Shown here: positions 1-7,177 of the stretch, in pieces
How positions within the stretch are numbered: position 1 is the stretch's first letter
Layout: each line of letters begins with the position of its first letter
DNA from: an uncultured bacterium
GTDB lineage: Bacteria; Actinomycetota; Thermoleophilia; BMS3ABIN01
DNA: 9,696 nucleotides
Assembly (NCBI GenBank): GCA_913009925.1
Contig: CAJVWY010000034.1
Location: 1-9,696, forward strand
Direction of reading: 5' to 3'
The notes under the pieces: model-generated
What the model was told of the DNA's origin: nothing
Databases searched by the model: none
The model's input: the letters and a program-made list of their open reading frames with translations, nothing else
Translations under genes and position numbers: made by a program

Positions 1-68
1 TTCAAGCGGAAGACGGCATACGAGATAAAGGAATGTGACTGGAGTTCAGACGTGTGCTCTTCCGATCT
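1..68 (+). other. Illumina P7/index/read-2 adapter (contamination)
   Basis: This is library adapter, not genome. Positions 3-26 match the P7 flow-cell sequence with one mismatch (G for A at 8). Positions 27-34 are the 8-base index AAAGGAAT, and 35-68 match the TruSeq read-2 adapter exactly, ending in CTTCCGATCT. The two leading T bases fit the complement of a poly-A tail. The orientation is that expected from the reverse complement of a read that ran through a short insert. Genomic sequence begins at about 69. The same adapter recurs, inverted, at the other end. Confidence 0.99.
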
Positions 69-69
69 G

Positions 70-666
70 GGCGCCCGTATCCTCACCCATTGTAACGCCG
101 GAGCCCTGGCGACCGCCGGCTACGGCACGGCCCTGGGGGTCATCCGTTCCGTGTTCAAACGCGACCCCTCCATCCACGTGTTCGTCGATGAAACCCGCCC
201 CTTCCTGCAGGGCGCTCGGCTCACCGCCTGGGAGCTGAAGCAGGAGGGTATCCCCTGCTCGCTCATCACCGATAACATGTCGGGATTTTTTTTCAGGAAA
301 GGCGACATCGACGCTGTGGTGGTGGGCTCGGACCGTATCGCCGCCAACGGTGATGTGGCCAACAAGATCGGCACTTATACCATCTCAGTTCTGGCCAAGG
401 TGCACGAGGTGCCCTTTTACGTGGCGGCGCCCACATCCACGGTGGACCTGGACGTGCCCGACGGCGATGCCATCCCCATAGAAGAACGGGACACGGAAGA
501 GGTGACGCACTTCGGCGGCAGCCGCTGCGCTCCGGAGGGCATCGGCGTCTGCAACCCCGCCTTCGATGTCACTCCCCATGAAAACGTAACCGCCATCATC
601 ACTGAAGCAGGCGTGCACCGCGAGCCCTACAGTGAGAGCCTGGCGGCGGCGAAGAAGGGGAATTAA
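70..666 (+). CDS. mtnA: S-methyl-5-thioribose-1-phosphate isomerase, 5'-truncated
   Basis: MtnA converts 5-methylthioribose-1-phosphate to 5-methylthioribulose-1-phosphate in the cytoplasmic methionine salvage pathway, and in some bacteria also serves 5-deoxyribose disposal. About 198 C-terminal residues are present. The family is about 345-350 residues long, so roughly 150 N-terminal residues are lost at the contig end. The catalytic cysteine lies in [10 protein letters not shown] (TGT at 91-93), and the catalytic aspartate in [18 protein letters not shown] (GAC at 331-333). These correspond to the Cys and Asp pair known from Bacillus MtnA. The conserved PTSTVD and FDVTP segments follow. The eIF2B-like isomerase family also includes ribose-1,5-bisphosphate isomerases, but the motifs fit MtnA best. 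The ATG at 52 is inside the adapter and is not a real start. The TAA stop directly abuts the next gene's TTG start, so the two are probably co-transcribed. Confidence 0.93.
   Translation, partial: GARILTHCNAGALATAGYGTALGVIRSVFKRDPSIHVFVDETRPFLQGARLTAWELKQEGIPCSLITDNMSGFFFRKGDIDAVVVGSDRIAANGDVANKIGTYTISVLAKVHEVPFYVAAPTSTVDLDVPDGDAIPIEERDTEEVTHFGGSRCAPEGIGVCNPAFDVTPHENVTAIITEAGVHREPYSESLAAAKKGN
651..660 (+). promoter_or_regulatory. Shine-Dalgarno for the TTG-started nucleotidyltransferase
   Basis: GAAGAAGGGG sits inside the last codons of mtnA and ends six bases before the TTG at 667. This spacing supports the TTG start and suggests translational coupling, because the mtnA stop codon and this start abut without a gap. 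Confidence 0.65.
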
Positions 667-1785
667 TTGAAAGCCATGGTCCTGGCAGCCGGGCTGGGCA
701 CGCGCCTCAGGCCTCTTACCGGTTCTATCTCCAAGCCGATGGCCCCCATCGTCAACCGTCCGGTGATGTACCACATTCTCAGGCTGCTCAAGCATCATGG
801 CATCAACCAGGCGGTAGCCAACCTCCACTATCATCCCCACGCCATCACCAACTATTTCGGCAAGGGCCAGAAGCTGGATATAGATCTGCGTTATTCGCTG
901 GAAGCCGAGCTGCTGGGCACCGCTGGCGGCGTCAAGAAGGTACAGAAATTCATCGGCGACGAGACTTTTATCGTGATCAGCGGCGACGCGCTCACCGACA
1001 TCGACCTGGACCGGCTCGTCGTGCAGCACCGCCGGGCCGGGGGGATCGCTACCCTGGCGCTGAAGAAGGTAAAAGACCCCAGCAATTTCGGCGTCGTCAT
1101 CCTGGACAAGGACAACCGGATCCTCGGCTTTCAGGAGAAACCGGAACCGGGCGAGGAGCTGAGCAACCTCTGCAACTGTGGCATATACATATTCGAGCCG
1201 GAGGTATTCGACCATATACCAAAAGGCACGTTTTATGACTATGGGAAGCAGGTATTTCCAGATTTTGTCTCCCGGGGGATCCCTTTCCATGGTTTCGAGA
1301 TCGATGGCTACTGGAACGATGTGGGCAGCCTGGACCAGTACCGCATCGGCAATTTCGATGCCCTGACCGGCAAAGTGGACGTGGAGATTCCCGGCCGCGA
1401 GGTCAAGGAGGATATCTTCGTGGGGGAGGGCACCAGCATCGCCGAGTCGGCCGTCCTCAAGCCGCCCATCCTGCTCGGCTCCAATTGCCGGGTGGGTGAG
1501 AAGGTCAGTCTCACCGGCCCGCTGGTCATCGGCGACCAGAGCATCATCGAGGCAGGCGCTTCGCTGGAGGGTGTGATCAAGTGGCGCGCGGCCCAGACCG
1601 GCGCCGGCGCCAAGGTCCTGGGTGGCATCATCGGCAGCGGCGCCCATCTCAGGGACGATGTGCAGATGCATAACCGCGCTGTAGTCGGCGACCGCTGCGT
1701 CATCGGCGCCGGCAGCGTTCTGGCCCCGGAGGTGCGACTGGAGCCTTTCACGGTCATTGACGCCGATACCCATGTGCGGGAATAA
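667..1785 (+). CDS. Sugar-phosphate nucleotidyltransferase with left-handed beta-helix tail (mannose-1-phosphate guanylyltransferase-like)
   Basis: This is a 372-residue NDP-sugar pyrophosphorylase, which joins a sugar 1-phosphate to NTP to make an NDP-sugar for cell-wall or surface glycans. The N-terminal Rossmann-like domain opens with the signature LAAGLGTRLRPLT followed by SKPM, where Arg and Lys bind the nucleotide phosphates. The metal-binding segment GDALTD is at residues 106-111, and the sugar-site motif WNDVGS starts at W216. From about residue 250, hexapeptide repeats rich in I/V-G (for example VVGDRCVIGAGSVL) form a left-handed beta-helix. The SKPMAPIVNRPVM start resembles the enzyme half of the actinobacterial and archaeal mannose-1-phosphate guanylyltransferase proteins that are sometimes fused to a phosphomannomutase domain. 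No such domain is present here. The substrate (Man-1-P or Glc-1-P) cannot be settled from sequence. The TTG start is chosen because an AGAAGGGG Shine-Dalgarno ends six bases upstream; the ATG at 676 would be too close to the motif. Confidence 0.85.
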   Translation: MKAMVLAAGLGTRLRPLTGSISKPMAPIVNRPVMYHILRLLKHHGINQAVANLHYHPHAITNYFGKGQKLDIDLRYSLEAELLGTAGGVKKVQKFIGDETFIVISGDALTDIDLDRLVVQHRRAGGIATLALKKVKDPSNFGVVILDKDNRILGFQEKPEPGEELSNLCNCGIYIFEPEVFDHIPKGTFYDYGKQVFPDFVSRGIPFHGFEIDGYWNDVGSLDQYRIGNFDALTGKVDVEIPGREVKEDIFVGEGTSIAESAVLKPPILLGSNCRVGEKVSLTGPLVIGDQSIIEAGASLEGVIKWRAAQTGAGAKVLGGIIGSGAHLRDDVQMHNRAVVGDRCVIGAGSVLAPEVRLEPFTVIDADTHVRE

Positions 1786-1850
1786 TTTATTTTCAGCCAG
1801 TGGAAGCGAGGGCCGCGGATCTGGCCTCAGGCAGGGAAAACATACCATCC

Positions 1851-2531
1851 ATGTTGTTATCACTGCTGTTCCCTTTGCGTTGCATCCATTGCGGCCGGCC
1901 GGGGGAGCAGCTCTGTCCGGCCTGTGAGGACGGACTGGCATCCATCGGTCCCCATGTCTGCCGGCGCTGCGGCAAGCCTTCCTCTCGTGATGTATCCACC
2001 TGCGACGAGTGTCGCGGCCGCAACCTGCACTTCACCTCTTCGCGGGCGGCCTATGCCTACCGGGGGCCGGCACGCAGCCTGGTTCACGGCCTCAAGTACT
2101 CGGGCCGGCGCCGCCTGGCCCGCCTGATGGCCGAACTGACCTGCGGCAGCGATGGTTTGACTGCGATGTGCGAAGCGGCTACGCTGACTTTTGTACCCAT
2201 GCACCGGACCAGGAAGTTCGATCGCGGCTATAACCAGGCTGAACTCTATGCCCGGGCCCTGGCGAAGCGCCTGGGCCTGTGCTGCCAGGCGCTGCTTCTT
2301 AAACGGCATCCCACCGAGCCTCAAAACCGGCTCGATTCCCTGGAGCGCAAAAGAAACCTGGCAGGCAGCTTCACCCTGCACCGGAAGGCAGCCGCCGGAG
2401 GCAGGCGGGTGGTGCTGGTCGACGATGTATATACCACCGGGTCGACTGTCGCGGAGTGTGCCCGTATATTGCGGCAGGAGCTGGATGCCGATGTAAATGT
2501 TTGGACTTTTACCAGAACGGTAAGACGCTAG
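1851..2531 (+). CDS. comF: ComF family protein (zinc-ribbon plus phosphoribosyltransferase-like domain)
   Basis: ComF proteins are cytoplasmic and contribute to DNA uptake in naturally competent bacteria; in others their role is unclear. The 226-residue product begins MLLSLLFPLRC, typical of the family. Four CxxC pairs follow (C11/C14, C22/C25, C37/C40, C51/C54), which probably bind zinc. The C-terminal domain carries the type I PRTase PRPP-binding loop VVLVDDVYTTGST at residues 187-199, and an upstream FDRGYNQAELYA segment is also characteristic. The reading frame extends to a GTG at 1800, but that start has no ribosome binding site and adds residues atypical of the family. The ATG at 1851 has only a distant GGGA (about 14 bases upstream), so the start is likely but not proven. 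It lies 65 bases after the nucleotidyltransferase on the same strand. ComF directly upstream of hpf and secA is a recurring Gram-positive arrangement. Confidence 0.9.
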   Translation: MLLSLLFPLRCIHCGRPGEQLCPACEDGLASIGPHVCRRCGKPSSRDVSTCDECRGRNLHFTSSRAAYAYRGPARSLVHGLKYSGRRRLARLMAELTCGSDGLTAMCEAATLTFVPMHRTRKFDRGYNQAELYARALAKRLGLCCQALLLKRHPTEPQNRLDSLERKRNLAGSFTLHRKAAAGGRRVVLVDDVYTTGSTVAECARILRQELDADVNVWTFTRTVRR

Positions 2532-2581
2532 GCACAGGGACAGAATAATCCGATGGGTAATCAGGGAACCAAAAACAGTGG

Positions 2582-2588
2582 GGAAGGA
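2582..2588 (+). promoter_or_regulatory. Shine-Dalgarno of hpf
   Basis: GGAAGGA ends five bases before the ATG at 2594. It is one of the clearest ribosome binding sites in the window and contrasts with secA and prfB, which have none. Confidence 0.75.
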
Positions 2589-2593
2589 AGGAT

Positions 2594-3145
2594 ATGAAAT
2601 TCAATGTGAAGGGCAGAAATATCACCGTGACCGACTCGCTCCGTTCCTACGCCGAGGAAAAGCTGATGAAGCTGGGAAAGAACCTCAACAGCGCCAGCAG
2701 GCTGGAGCTGGAGCTTTTCTGTGAGAAGAACCCCAGGATAGAGGACAACCAGGTCGCCGAGGCCACGATCTTCACCAAGGGGCCGGTGCTGCGCGCCAAG
2801 GGCGCTTCCACCGACATGTACGCGTCCATAGATCTGATGGCAGACAAACTGGACCGCCAGGTGAAGAAATACCGTGGCAAGCTGGTAAGCCACAATGCCC
2901 ATGTGCGGGGCAGCCTGCCGCCCGACCGTGGTCTGGAGTCCCTTGATGAGGAAGCCGAAGAGCGTGAACCGCAGATCGTCAAGACCAAGCAGTTCAGCAT
3001 CAAGCCCATGTCGGCGGAGGAGGCAGCGCTGCAGATGGAGCTCATCGGCCATGACTTCTTCGTCTTCCGCAACGCGGAGACCAACGAGACCAATGTCATC
3101 TACCGTCGTCGCGACGGGGATTACGGGCTGATCGAGCCCATCTGA
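2594..3145 (+). CDS. hpf: Long-form ribosome hibernation promoting factor (HPF/YfiA family)
   Basis: Long HPF binds the decoding region of the 30S subunit, blocking tRNA and mRNA, and uses its C-terminal domain to pair ribosomes into inactive 100S dimers in stationary phase or stress. The 183-residue length is the long form; short HPF and RaiA are about 95-115 residues. The N-terminal S30AE domain (about 1-100) begins MKFNVKGRNITVTDSLR and includes the basic, metal-like KLDRQVKKYRGKL helix near residues 84-96. A charged, E-rich linker leads to the C-terminal dimerisation domain (about 128-183), recognised by IVKTKQFSIKPMSAEEA and GHDFFVFRNAET. The ATG is fixed by the GGAAGGA ribosome binding site. 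It is followed by a 121-base gap with a weak hairpin and then secA. A weak AATAAT box near 2544-2549 might serve as a -10, but no -35 accompanies it. Confidence 0.95.
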   Translation: MKFNVKGRNITVTDSLRSYAEEKLMKLGKNLNSASRLELELFCEKNPRIEDNQVAEATIFTKGPVLRAKGASTDMYASIDLMADKLDRQVKKYRGKLVSHNAHVRGSLPPDRGLESLDEEAEEREPQIVKTKQFSIKPMSAEEAALQMELIGHDFFVFRNAETNETNVIYRRRDGDYGLIEPI

Positions 3146-3204
3146 CAGCCAGGGGGACACATCCCGGAGACTCTCCCGACCCGCCTGGCTTGTCAAAATG
3201 CCCG

Positions 3205-3226
3205 ACCGGTCAACACACCGGTTTTT
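3205..3226 (+). terminator. Weak candidate rho-independent terminator between hpf and secA
   Basis: ACCGGT at 3205-3210 can pair with ACCGGT at 3217-3222 across the six-base loop CAACAC, and five T bases follow (3222-3226). The stem is only six base pairs (seven with a G-T wobble), so termination would be weak. Its place after hpf and before a separate secA promoter makes it plausible. Confidence 0.4.
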
Positions 3227-3245
3227 CCCAACCCTTCCCATTAAC

Positions 3246-3254
3246 TGCTAAAAT
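3246..3254 (+). promoter_or_regulatory. Extended -10 promoter element of secA
   Basis: TGCTAAAAT is an extended -10 box (TGn plus a TATAAT-like hexamer) ending 12 bases before the secA ATG. A poor -35 match (TTCCCA at 3225-3230) lies 18 bases upstream. Transcription would begin near 3261, leaving a leader of about six bases. No Shine-Dalgarno lies upstream of the ATG, which fits a near-leaderless mRNA. Confidence 0.45.
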
Positions 3255-3266
3255 ATCGCTGTAACT

Positions 3267-5870
3267 ATGGCTAATATCCTGCAAAAAGCCCTTCGCATGG
3301 GCGAAGGCAAGAAACTGAAAAAGCTCCAGCAGCAAGTCGACGGAGTCAATGCTTTCGAAGAGGAAGTGCGTGCTCTCAGCGATGACGAGCTGAAGGCGAA
3401 GACCCCGGAGTTCCGGCAGCGGCTGGAGAGGGGCGAGAGCCTCGATGACATCATGATGGAGGCCTTTGCTGTCGCCCGCGAGGCGGCGGAGCGGGCGCTG
3501 GGCATGCGTCCTTTCGATGTGCAGATCATGGGCGGCATCGCCTTGCACCAGGGCAAGATAGCCGAGATGAAGACCGGTGAGGGCAAGACGCTGGTGGCCA
3601 CGCTGCCGGTCTATCTTAATGCTCTGTCCGGCAAGGGTGTGCATCTGATCACGGTCAACGATTACCTGGCCGGGCGCGACGCCGAATGGATGTCCCCTCT
3701 TTACCATTTTCTCGGCCTGGAGGTGGGCGCGCTCCGTAACATGATGCCCAATGAGGAGCGCCGCGCCGTCTACGCCGCCGATTGTATCTACGGTACCAAC
3801 TCCGAGTTCGGTTTCGACTATCTGCGTGACAACATGGCCCATCATGTTTCACAGGTGGTCCAGCCGGACCATGCCTTCGCCATCGTCGACGAGGTGGACA
3901 GCATACTCATCGATGAGGCCAGGACACCGCTGATCATCTCCGGCTCTCCCGAAGAGGCCGCCGCGACCTATTACAAGTTCGCCTCCATCGTGCCGCTGCT
4001 GCGGGCCGAAGAGGACTACGAGGTGGACGAGAAACACCGCACCGTCGCCCCTACCGAATCGGGGGTGGCCAAGGTGGAGAAGCAGCTGGGCATCGATAAC
4101 CTCTACGAAGCAAAAAACGGCCAGCTGGTCAACCACCTGATTCAGGCGCTGCGCGCACAAGCGCTGTTCAACCGCGACGTGGAGTATGTGGTCAAGGACG
4201 GGGAGGTGCTCATCGTCGACGAATTCACCGGCCGCATCATGGAGGGCCGTCGCTACTCAGAAGGCCTGCACCAGGCCATCGAGGCCAAGGAGAAGGTGCG
4301 CATCCGCGAGGAGAACCAGACCCTGGCCACGATCACCTTGCAGAACTACTTCCGCATGTACGACAAGCTGGCGGGCATGACCGGCACCGCCGCCACCGAG
4401 GCTGATGAGTTCATGCATATCTACAAGCTGGAAGTGGTGTCGATCCCGCCCAACCGGCCCATGATCCGCGACGACCGTAACGATTTCATCTACAAGACCA
4501 AGAAGGCCAAATTCCGTGCGGTGGTGGAGGATATCGACGAATGCCATCAACGGGGGCAGCCGGTGCTGGTGGGAACGGTCGACATCGAGACCAGCGAGCA
4601 CCTGAGCGGCCTGCTGGAGCGGCGCGGAGTCAAGCACCAGGTGCTCAACGCCAAACACCACGAGAAAGAAGCGGAGATCATCAAGAACGCGGGCCAGCCG
4701 GGAACGGTGACCATCGCCACCAACATGGCCGGCCGCGGCGTCGACATCAAGCTGGGCGAGGGGGTCAAGGAAGTAGGCGGGCTCTACGTGCTGGGCACGG
4801 AACGCCACGAGAGCCGCCGCATCGATAACCAGCTCCGGGGTCGCAGCGGACGCCAGGGGGATCCGGGCGTCTCACGCTTCTATCTTTCGGCCGAGGACGA
4901 TATCATCCGACTGTTCGCCGGCGACCGCATCTATAACATCCTGGACAGGCTGGGCCCTTCGGAAAACGACCCTATCGAGCACAAGATGCTCAGCAAGACG
5001 GTGGAGAACGCCCAGCGCAAGGTGGAACAGCAGAACTTCCAGATCCGCAAACGGGTGCTGGAATATGATGATGTCATGAACAAGCAGCGCGAGGTCATCT
5101 ACAGCGAGCGGACCAAGATCCTCGAGGGTGGGGACATCAGCGAAGAGGCCGCCGATATCATCGAACAGGTCCTGACGGCGCAGGTGCAGGAGTATGCCGA
5201 CGAGCAGACATACCCTGAAGACTGGGACTGGGACAGCCTGTTCGCATCCCTCCGGTCGCTGTTCGACATCTCCTTCGGCCCGGACGACCTGGATATCGAG
5301 GCGATCACCCAGGACGAGCTGCTGGAGAAGGTACTGGCGGACGCGCGCGCCGTCTATGCGCGCAAGGAGGAGGAGTTCACCGCGGACCATATGCGCCAGC
5401 TGGAACGGCTGGTGATGCTGGGGGTTATCGACAATCGCTGGCGCGAACATCTGTTCGACATGGACTACCTGCGCGAGGGTATCCACTGGCGCGGCCTTTC
5501 CCAGAAGGACCCGCTGGCGGAGTACAAGACCGAGGGTTACCAGATGTTCCAGGAACTGCTGGAGACCATCAAGGAGGATTTCACCCGCACTATATTCCAT
5601 ATGAGCCGGGTGCCGGTCGAGGAGCGGGCGGTGCAGCCGGAAAAGGACCTTCAGTATACATACGATGACGGCACTACCTCCAAGCTGCCGCAGCAGGCGC
5701 CGGCGGGCGTGGCCGCTCCAGGGGCGCCACCGCAGACCACCACCAGTGGCGGCGCGGACGGTGCCGGCGATAAGCAGATGGTCACCCAGCGCGTCTCCGA
5801 AAAAGTGGGCCGCAACGACCCCTGCCCCTGCGGCTCGGGCAAGAAGTACAAGAAGTGCTGCGGGGTCTGA
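3267..5870 (+). CDS. secA: Preprotein translocase ATPase SecA
   Basis: SecA is the motor ATPase that drives unfolded preproteins through SecYEG in the cytoplasmic membrane. The 867-residue protein is complete. The N terminus [20 protein letters not shown] is typical of the family. Walker A is MKTGEGKT (residues 101-108, Lys107) and the DEAD-type Walker B is DEVD at 208-211, followed by [15 protein letters not shown]. The second nucleotide-binding domain carries TNMAGRGVD and [11 protein letters not shown] (from Q522), the arginine-finger region. The helical scaffold/wing region follows, then a Pro/Ala/Gly/Thr-rich linker (about 810-840) and a C-terminal zinc-binding SEC-C motif [13 protein letters not shown] (Cys853, 855, 864, 865), which contacts SecB or ribosomes in characterised SecAs. 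There is no large insertion. It looks like the housekeeping SecA1 type. The ATG has no Shine-Dalgarno and sits just after an extended -10 box. It is 51 bases from prfB. Confidence 0.98.
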   Translation: MANILQKALRMGEGKKLKKLQQQVDGVNAFEEEVRALSDDELKAKTPEFRQRLERGESLDDIMMEAFAVAREAAERALGMRPFDVQIMGGIALHQGKIAEMKTGEGKTLVATLPVYLNALSGKGVHLITVNDYLAGRDAEWMSPLYHFLGLEVGALRNMMPNEERRAVYAADCIYGTNSEFGFDYLRDNMAHHVSQVVQPDHAFAIVDEVDSILIDEARTPLIISGSPEEAAATYYKFASIVPLLRAEEDYEVDEKHRTVAPTESGVAKVEKQLGIDNLYEAKNGQLVNHLIQALRAQALFNRDVEYVVKDGEVLIVDEFTGRIMEGRRYSEGLHQAIEAKEKVRIREENQTLATITLQNYFRMYDKLAGMTGTAATEADEFMHIYKLEVVSIPPNRPMIRDDRNDFIYKTKKAKFRAVVEDIDECHQRGQPVLVGTVDIETSEHLSGLLERRGVKHQVLNAKHHEKEAEIIKNAGQPGTVTIATNMAGRGVDIKLGEGVKEVGGLYVLGTERHESRRIDNQLRGRSGRQGDPGVSRFYLSAEDDIIRLFAGDRIYNILDRLGPSENDPIEHKMLSKTVENAQRKVEQQNFQIRKRVLEYDDVMNKQREVIYSERTKILEGGDISEEAADIIEQVLTAQVQEYADEQTYPEDWDWDSLFASLRSLFDISFGPDDLDIEAITQDELLEKVLADARAVYARKEEEFTADHMRQLERLVMLGVIDNRWREHLFDMDYLREGIHWRGLSQKDPLAEYKTEGYQMFQELLETIKEDFTRTIFHMSRVPVEERAVQPEKDLQYTYDDGTTSKLPQQAPAGVAAPGAPPQTTTSGGADGAGDKQMVTQRVSEKVGRNDPCPCGSGKKYKKCCGV

Positions 5871-5905
5871 CGCGCTCCAGCCGCTGCCCCCCGGCGGCGG
5901 ATTCC

Positions 5906-5914
5906 TGATAATAT
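5906..5914 (+). promoter_or_regulatory. Extended -10 promoter element of prfB, leaderless type
   Basis: TGATAATAT (TGn plus TAATAT) ends seven bases before the prfB ATG at 5922, so transcription would begin at or next to the start codon. There is no Shine-Dalgarno between secA and prfB and no recognisable -35 in the GC-rich stretch upstream. This arrangement is typical of leaderless genes in Actinobacteriota; the promoter is inferred from sequence only. Confidence 0.5.
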
Positions 5915-5921
5915 TGCCCCT

Positions 5922-7074
5922 ATGGCTTCCGACTCACCACAGACATATACCCTGGACCAGCTGAAGGAACAGCTGTCCCTCATCCGTGAGAAGTTCCAGT
6001 GGCTGGGTGATTACCTTTGACCCCCCCTCTCTGGAAAAAAAGGTCGCTGACCTGGAAAAGCAGATGCAGCAGCCGGACTTCTGGTCCGACCAGGCCAGGG
6101 CCGCCAAGGTAAGCTCTGAGCACCGCCGCGCCAAGCGGCGGCTGGACCGCTACCGGTCCATCCAGTCCGAGGTCGATGACGGCGGTACCCTGCTGGAGAT
6201 GATAGGCGAGGCCGAAGCCGAGGGGGATGCCGAGGCGGAGGCCGAGCTTCTGGCCGAGGCGGGGGCATCGCTGACGGCGACCCTGGCGCGTCTGGAGCGG
6301 CTGGAAGAGGAGCGCCTGTTCTCCGGCGAATATGACGACGGCGACGCCGTGCTTACCATCCATCCCGGCGCCGGCGGCACCGAATCCCAGGACTGGGCGG
6401 AGATGTTGCTGCGCATGTACCTGCGCTGGGCCGACAGCCGCGGCTTCGAGGCGCAGATCAACGAGGCCACCGCCGGCGACGAGGCGGGTCTGAAAAGCGC
6501 CACGGTCACCATCCATGGTGAGAATGCTTACGGTCTGCTGTCGGCGGAGCGGGGTGTGCACCGGCTGGTGCGCATCTCTCCCTTTGATGCCGCCAAGCGC
6601 CGCCACACCAGCTTCACCGCTGTGGAAGTAAGCCCGCTGGTGGAGGAGGACGTGGATGTGGAGATAGACGAGAAGGACCTGAAGATCGAGACCTACCGCG
6701 CCAGCGGCGCCGGCGGCCAGCACGTCAACAAGACCGATTCGGCGGTGCGCATCACTCACCTCCCCACCGGCACCGTGGTCCAGTGCCAGAACGAGCGCTC
6801 CCAGCTGTCCAACAAGACCACTGCCATGAAACTGCTGAAGAGCAAGCTGCTGGCGCTGGAAGAGCGCAAGCGCGCCGAAGAGATGGAGAAGGAGCGGGGC
6901 AAGCTTTCCGAGATCGCCTGGGGCAGCCAGATCCGCTCCTATGTACTGGCGCCCTACCAGATGGTCAAGGACCACCGCACCGGTTACGAGACCGGCAACA
7001 CCACGGCGGTGCTGGACGGCCGCATAGATGATTTCATCCACGAATACCTGCTGGCCATGGCGGGGAAGGGATAG
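5922..7074 (+). CDS. prfB: Peptide chain release factor 2, expressed by programmed +1 frameshift
   Basis: RF2 recognises UGA and UAA in the ribosomal A site and triggers peptide release. The gene is split between two frames. Frame one runs ATG 5922 to CTT 6015-6017, then an in-frame TGA at 6018-6020. A +1 shift on CTTTGAC skips T6018 and continues with GAC at 6019 through TAG at 7072-7074. The CDS is therefore join(5922..6017, 6019..7074), giving 383 residues (E. coli RF2: 365). The first 32 residues end in LGDYL and the second frame opens DPPSLEKKVADLEKQ, matching the RF2 N-terminal helix. The stop-recognition tripeptide SPF is at residues 219-221, which identifies RF2 rather than RF1. The catalytic GGQ is at 264-266 in a SGAGGQHVNKT context. 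The frameshift is autoregulatory: scarce RF2 lets the UGA stall and shift. The final stop is TAG, read by RF1. Its C-terminal part was likely extended by a few residues compared with E. coli. Confidence 0.96.
6005..6021 (+). promoter_or_regulatory. prfB programmed +1 frameshift site with weak Shine-Dalgarno-like stimulator
   Basis: The slippery core CTTTGAC at 6015-6021 is identical to the conserved RF2 recoding site. The UGA is followed by C, a poor termination context, and in fact by a run of seven C (6021-6027). The upstream GGGTGA (6005-6010) can pair with the anti-Shine-Dalgarno, but it sits about one codon further from the slippery codon than the AGGGGG of E. coli. Confidence 0.9.
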
Positions 7075-7177
7075 GAAAAAACGCCCGTCTGCCTTATCCT
7101 TCACCGCTGTTTCAGGTAGAATCCAGGGTAGCAAGAAACAGGGGGCCTTCCCCTTCCACTTTAACTGGGAGTCACAA
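7075..7177 (+). promoter_or_regulatory. prfB-hisG intergenic region with a weak promoter candidate
   Basis: This 103-base gap holds a possible -10 TAGAAT (7117-7122), 17 bases after a poor -35 TTATCC (7094-7099). A small hairpin AGGGG/CCCCT (7140-7144 with 7150-7154) follows, then the hisG ribosome binding site GGGAG (7167-7171). No His-rich leader peptide, T-box or strong terminator was recognised. Confidence 0.3.

Noticed and set aside
286..293. Run of eight T in mtnA as a possible frameshift or indel error
   Set aside because: The frame stays open and in register with MtnA motifs on both sides (DNMSG before, [15 protein letters not shown] after).
1800..1850. GTG at 1800 as the start of comF
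   Set aside because: There is no ribosome binding site, and the 17 added residues are unlike ComF N termini; the ATG at 1851 gives the typical start.
385..1941. Long minus-strand open frame (518 codons) opposite mtnA and the nucleotidyltransferase
   Set aside because: It is antisense to two recognisable genes, shows no family motif, and has the low-complexity A/D/G/H/L composition typical of GC-rich antisense frames.
5880..5898. GCCGC/GCGGC hairpin as a secA terminator
   Set aside because: The stem is only five base pairs and no T-tract follows; the next bases form the prfB -10 box.
5922..6020. Separate upstream micro-ORF of 32 codons before prfB
   Set aside because: It is the first part of RF2: it ends in the conserved CTTTGAC recoding site and its peptide joins the RF2 N-terminal helix after a +1 shift.
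7075..7177. Histidine attenuator or T-box before hisG
   Set aside because: There is no His-codon run, no leader ORF and no strong terminator/antiterminator pair in this 103-base stretch.
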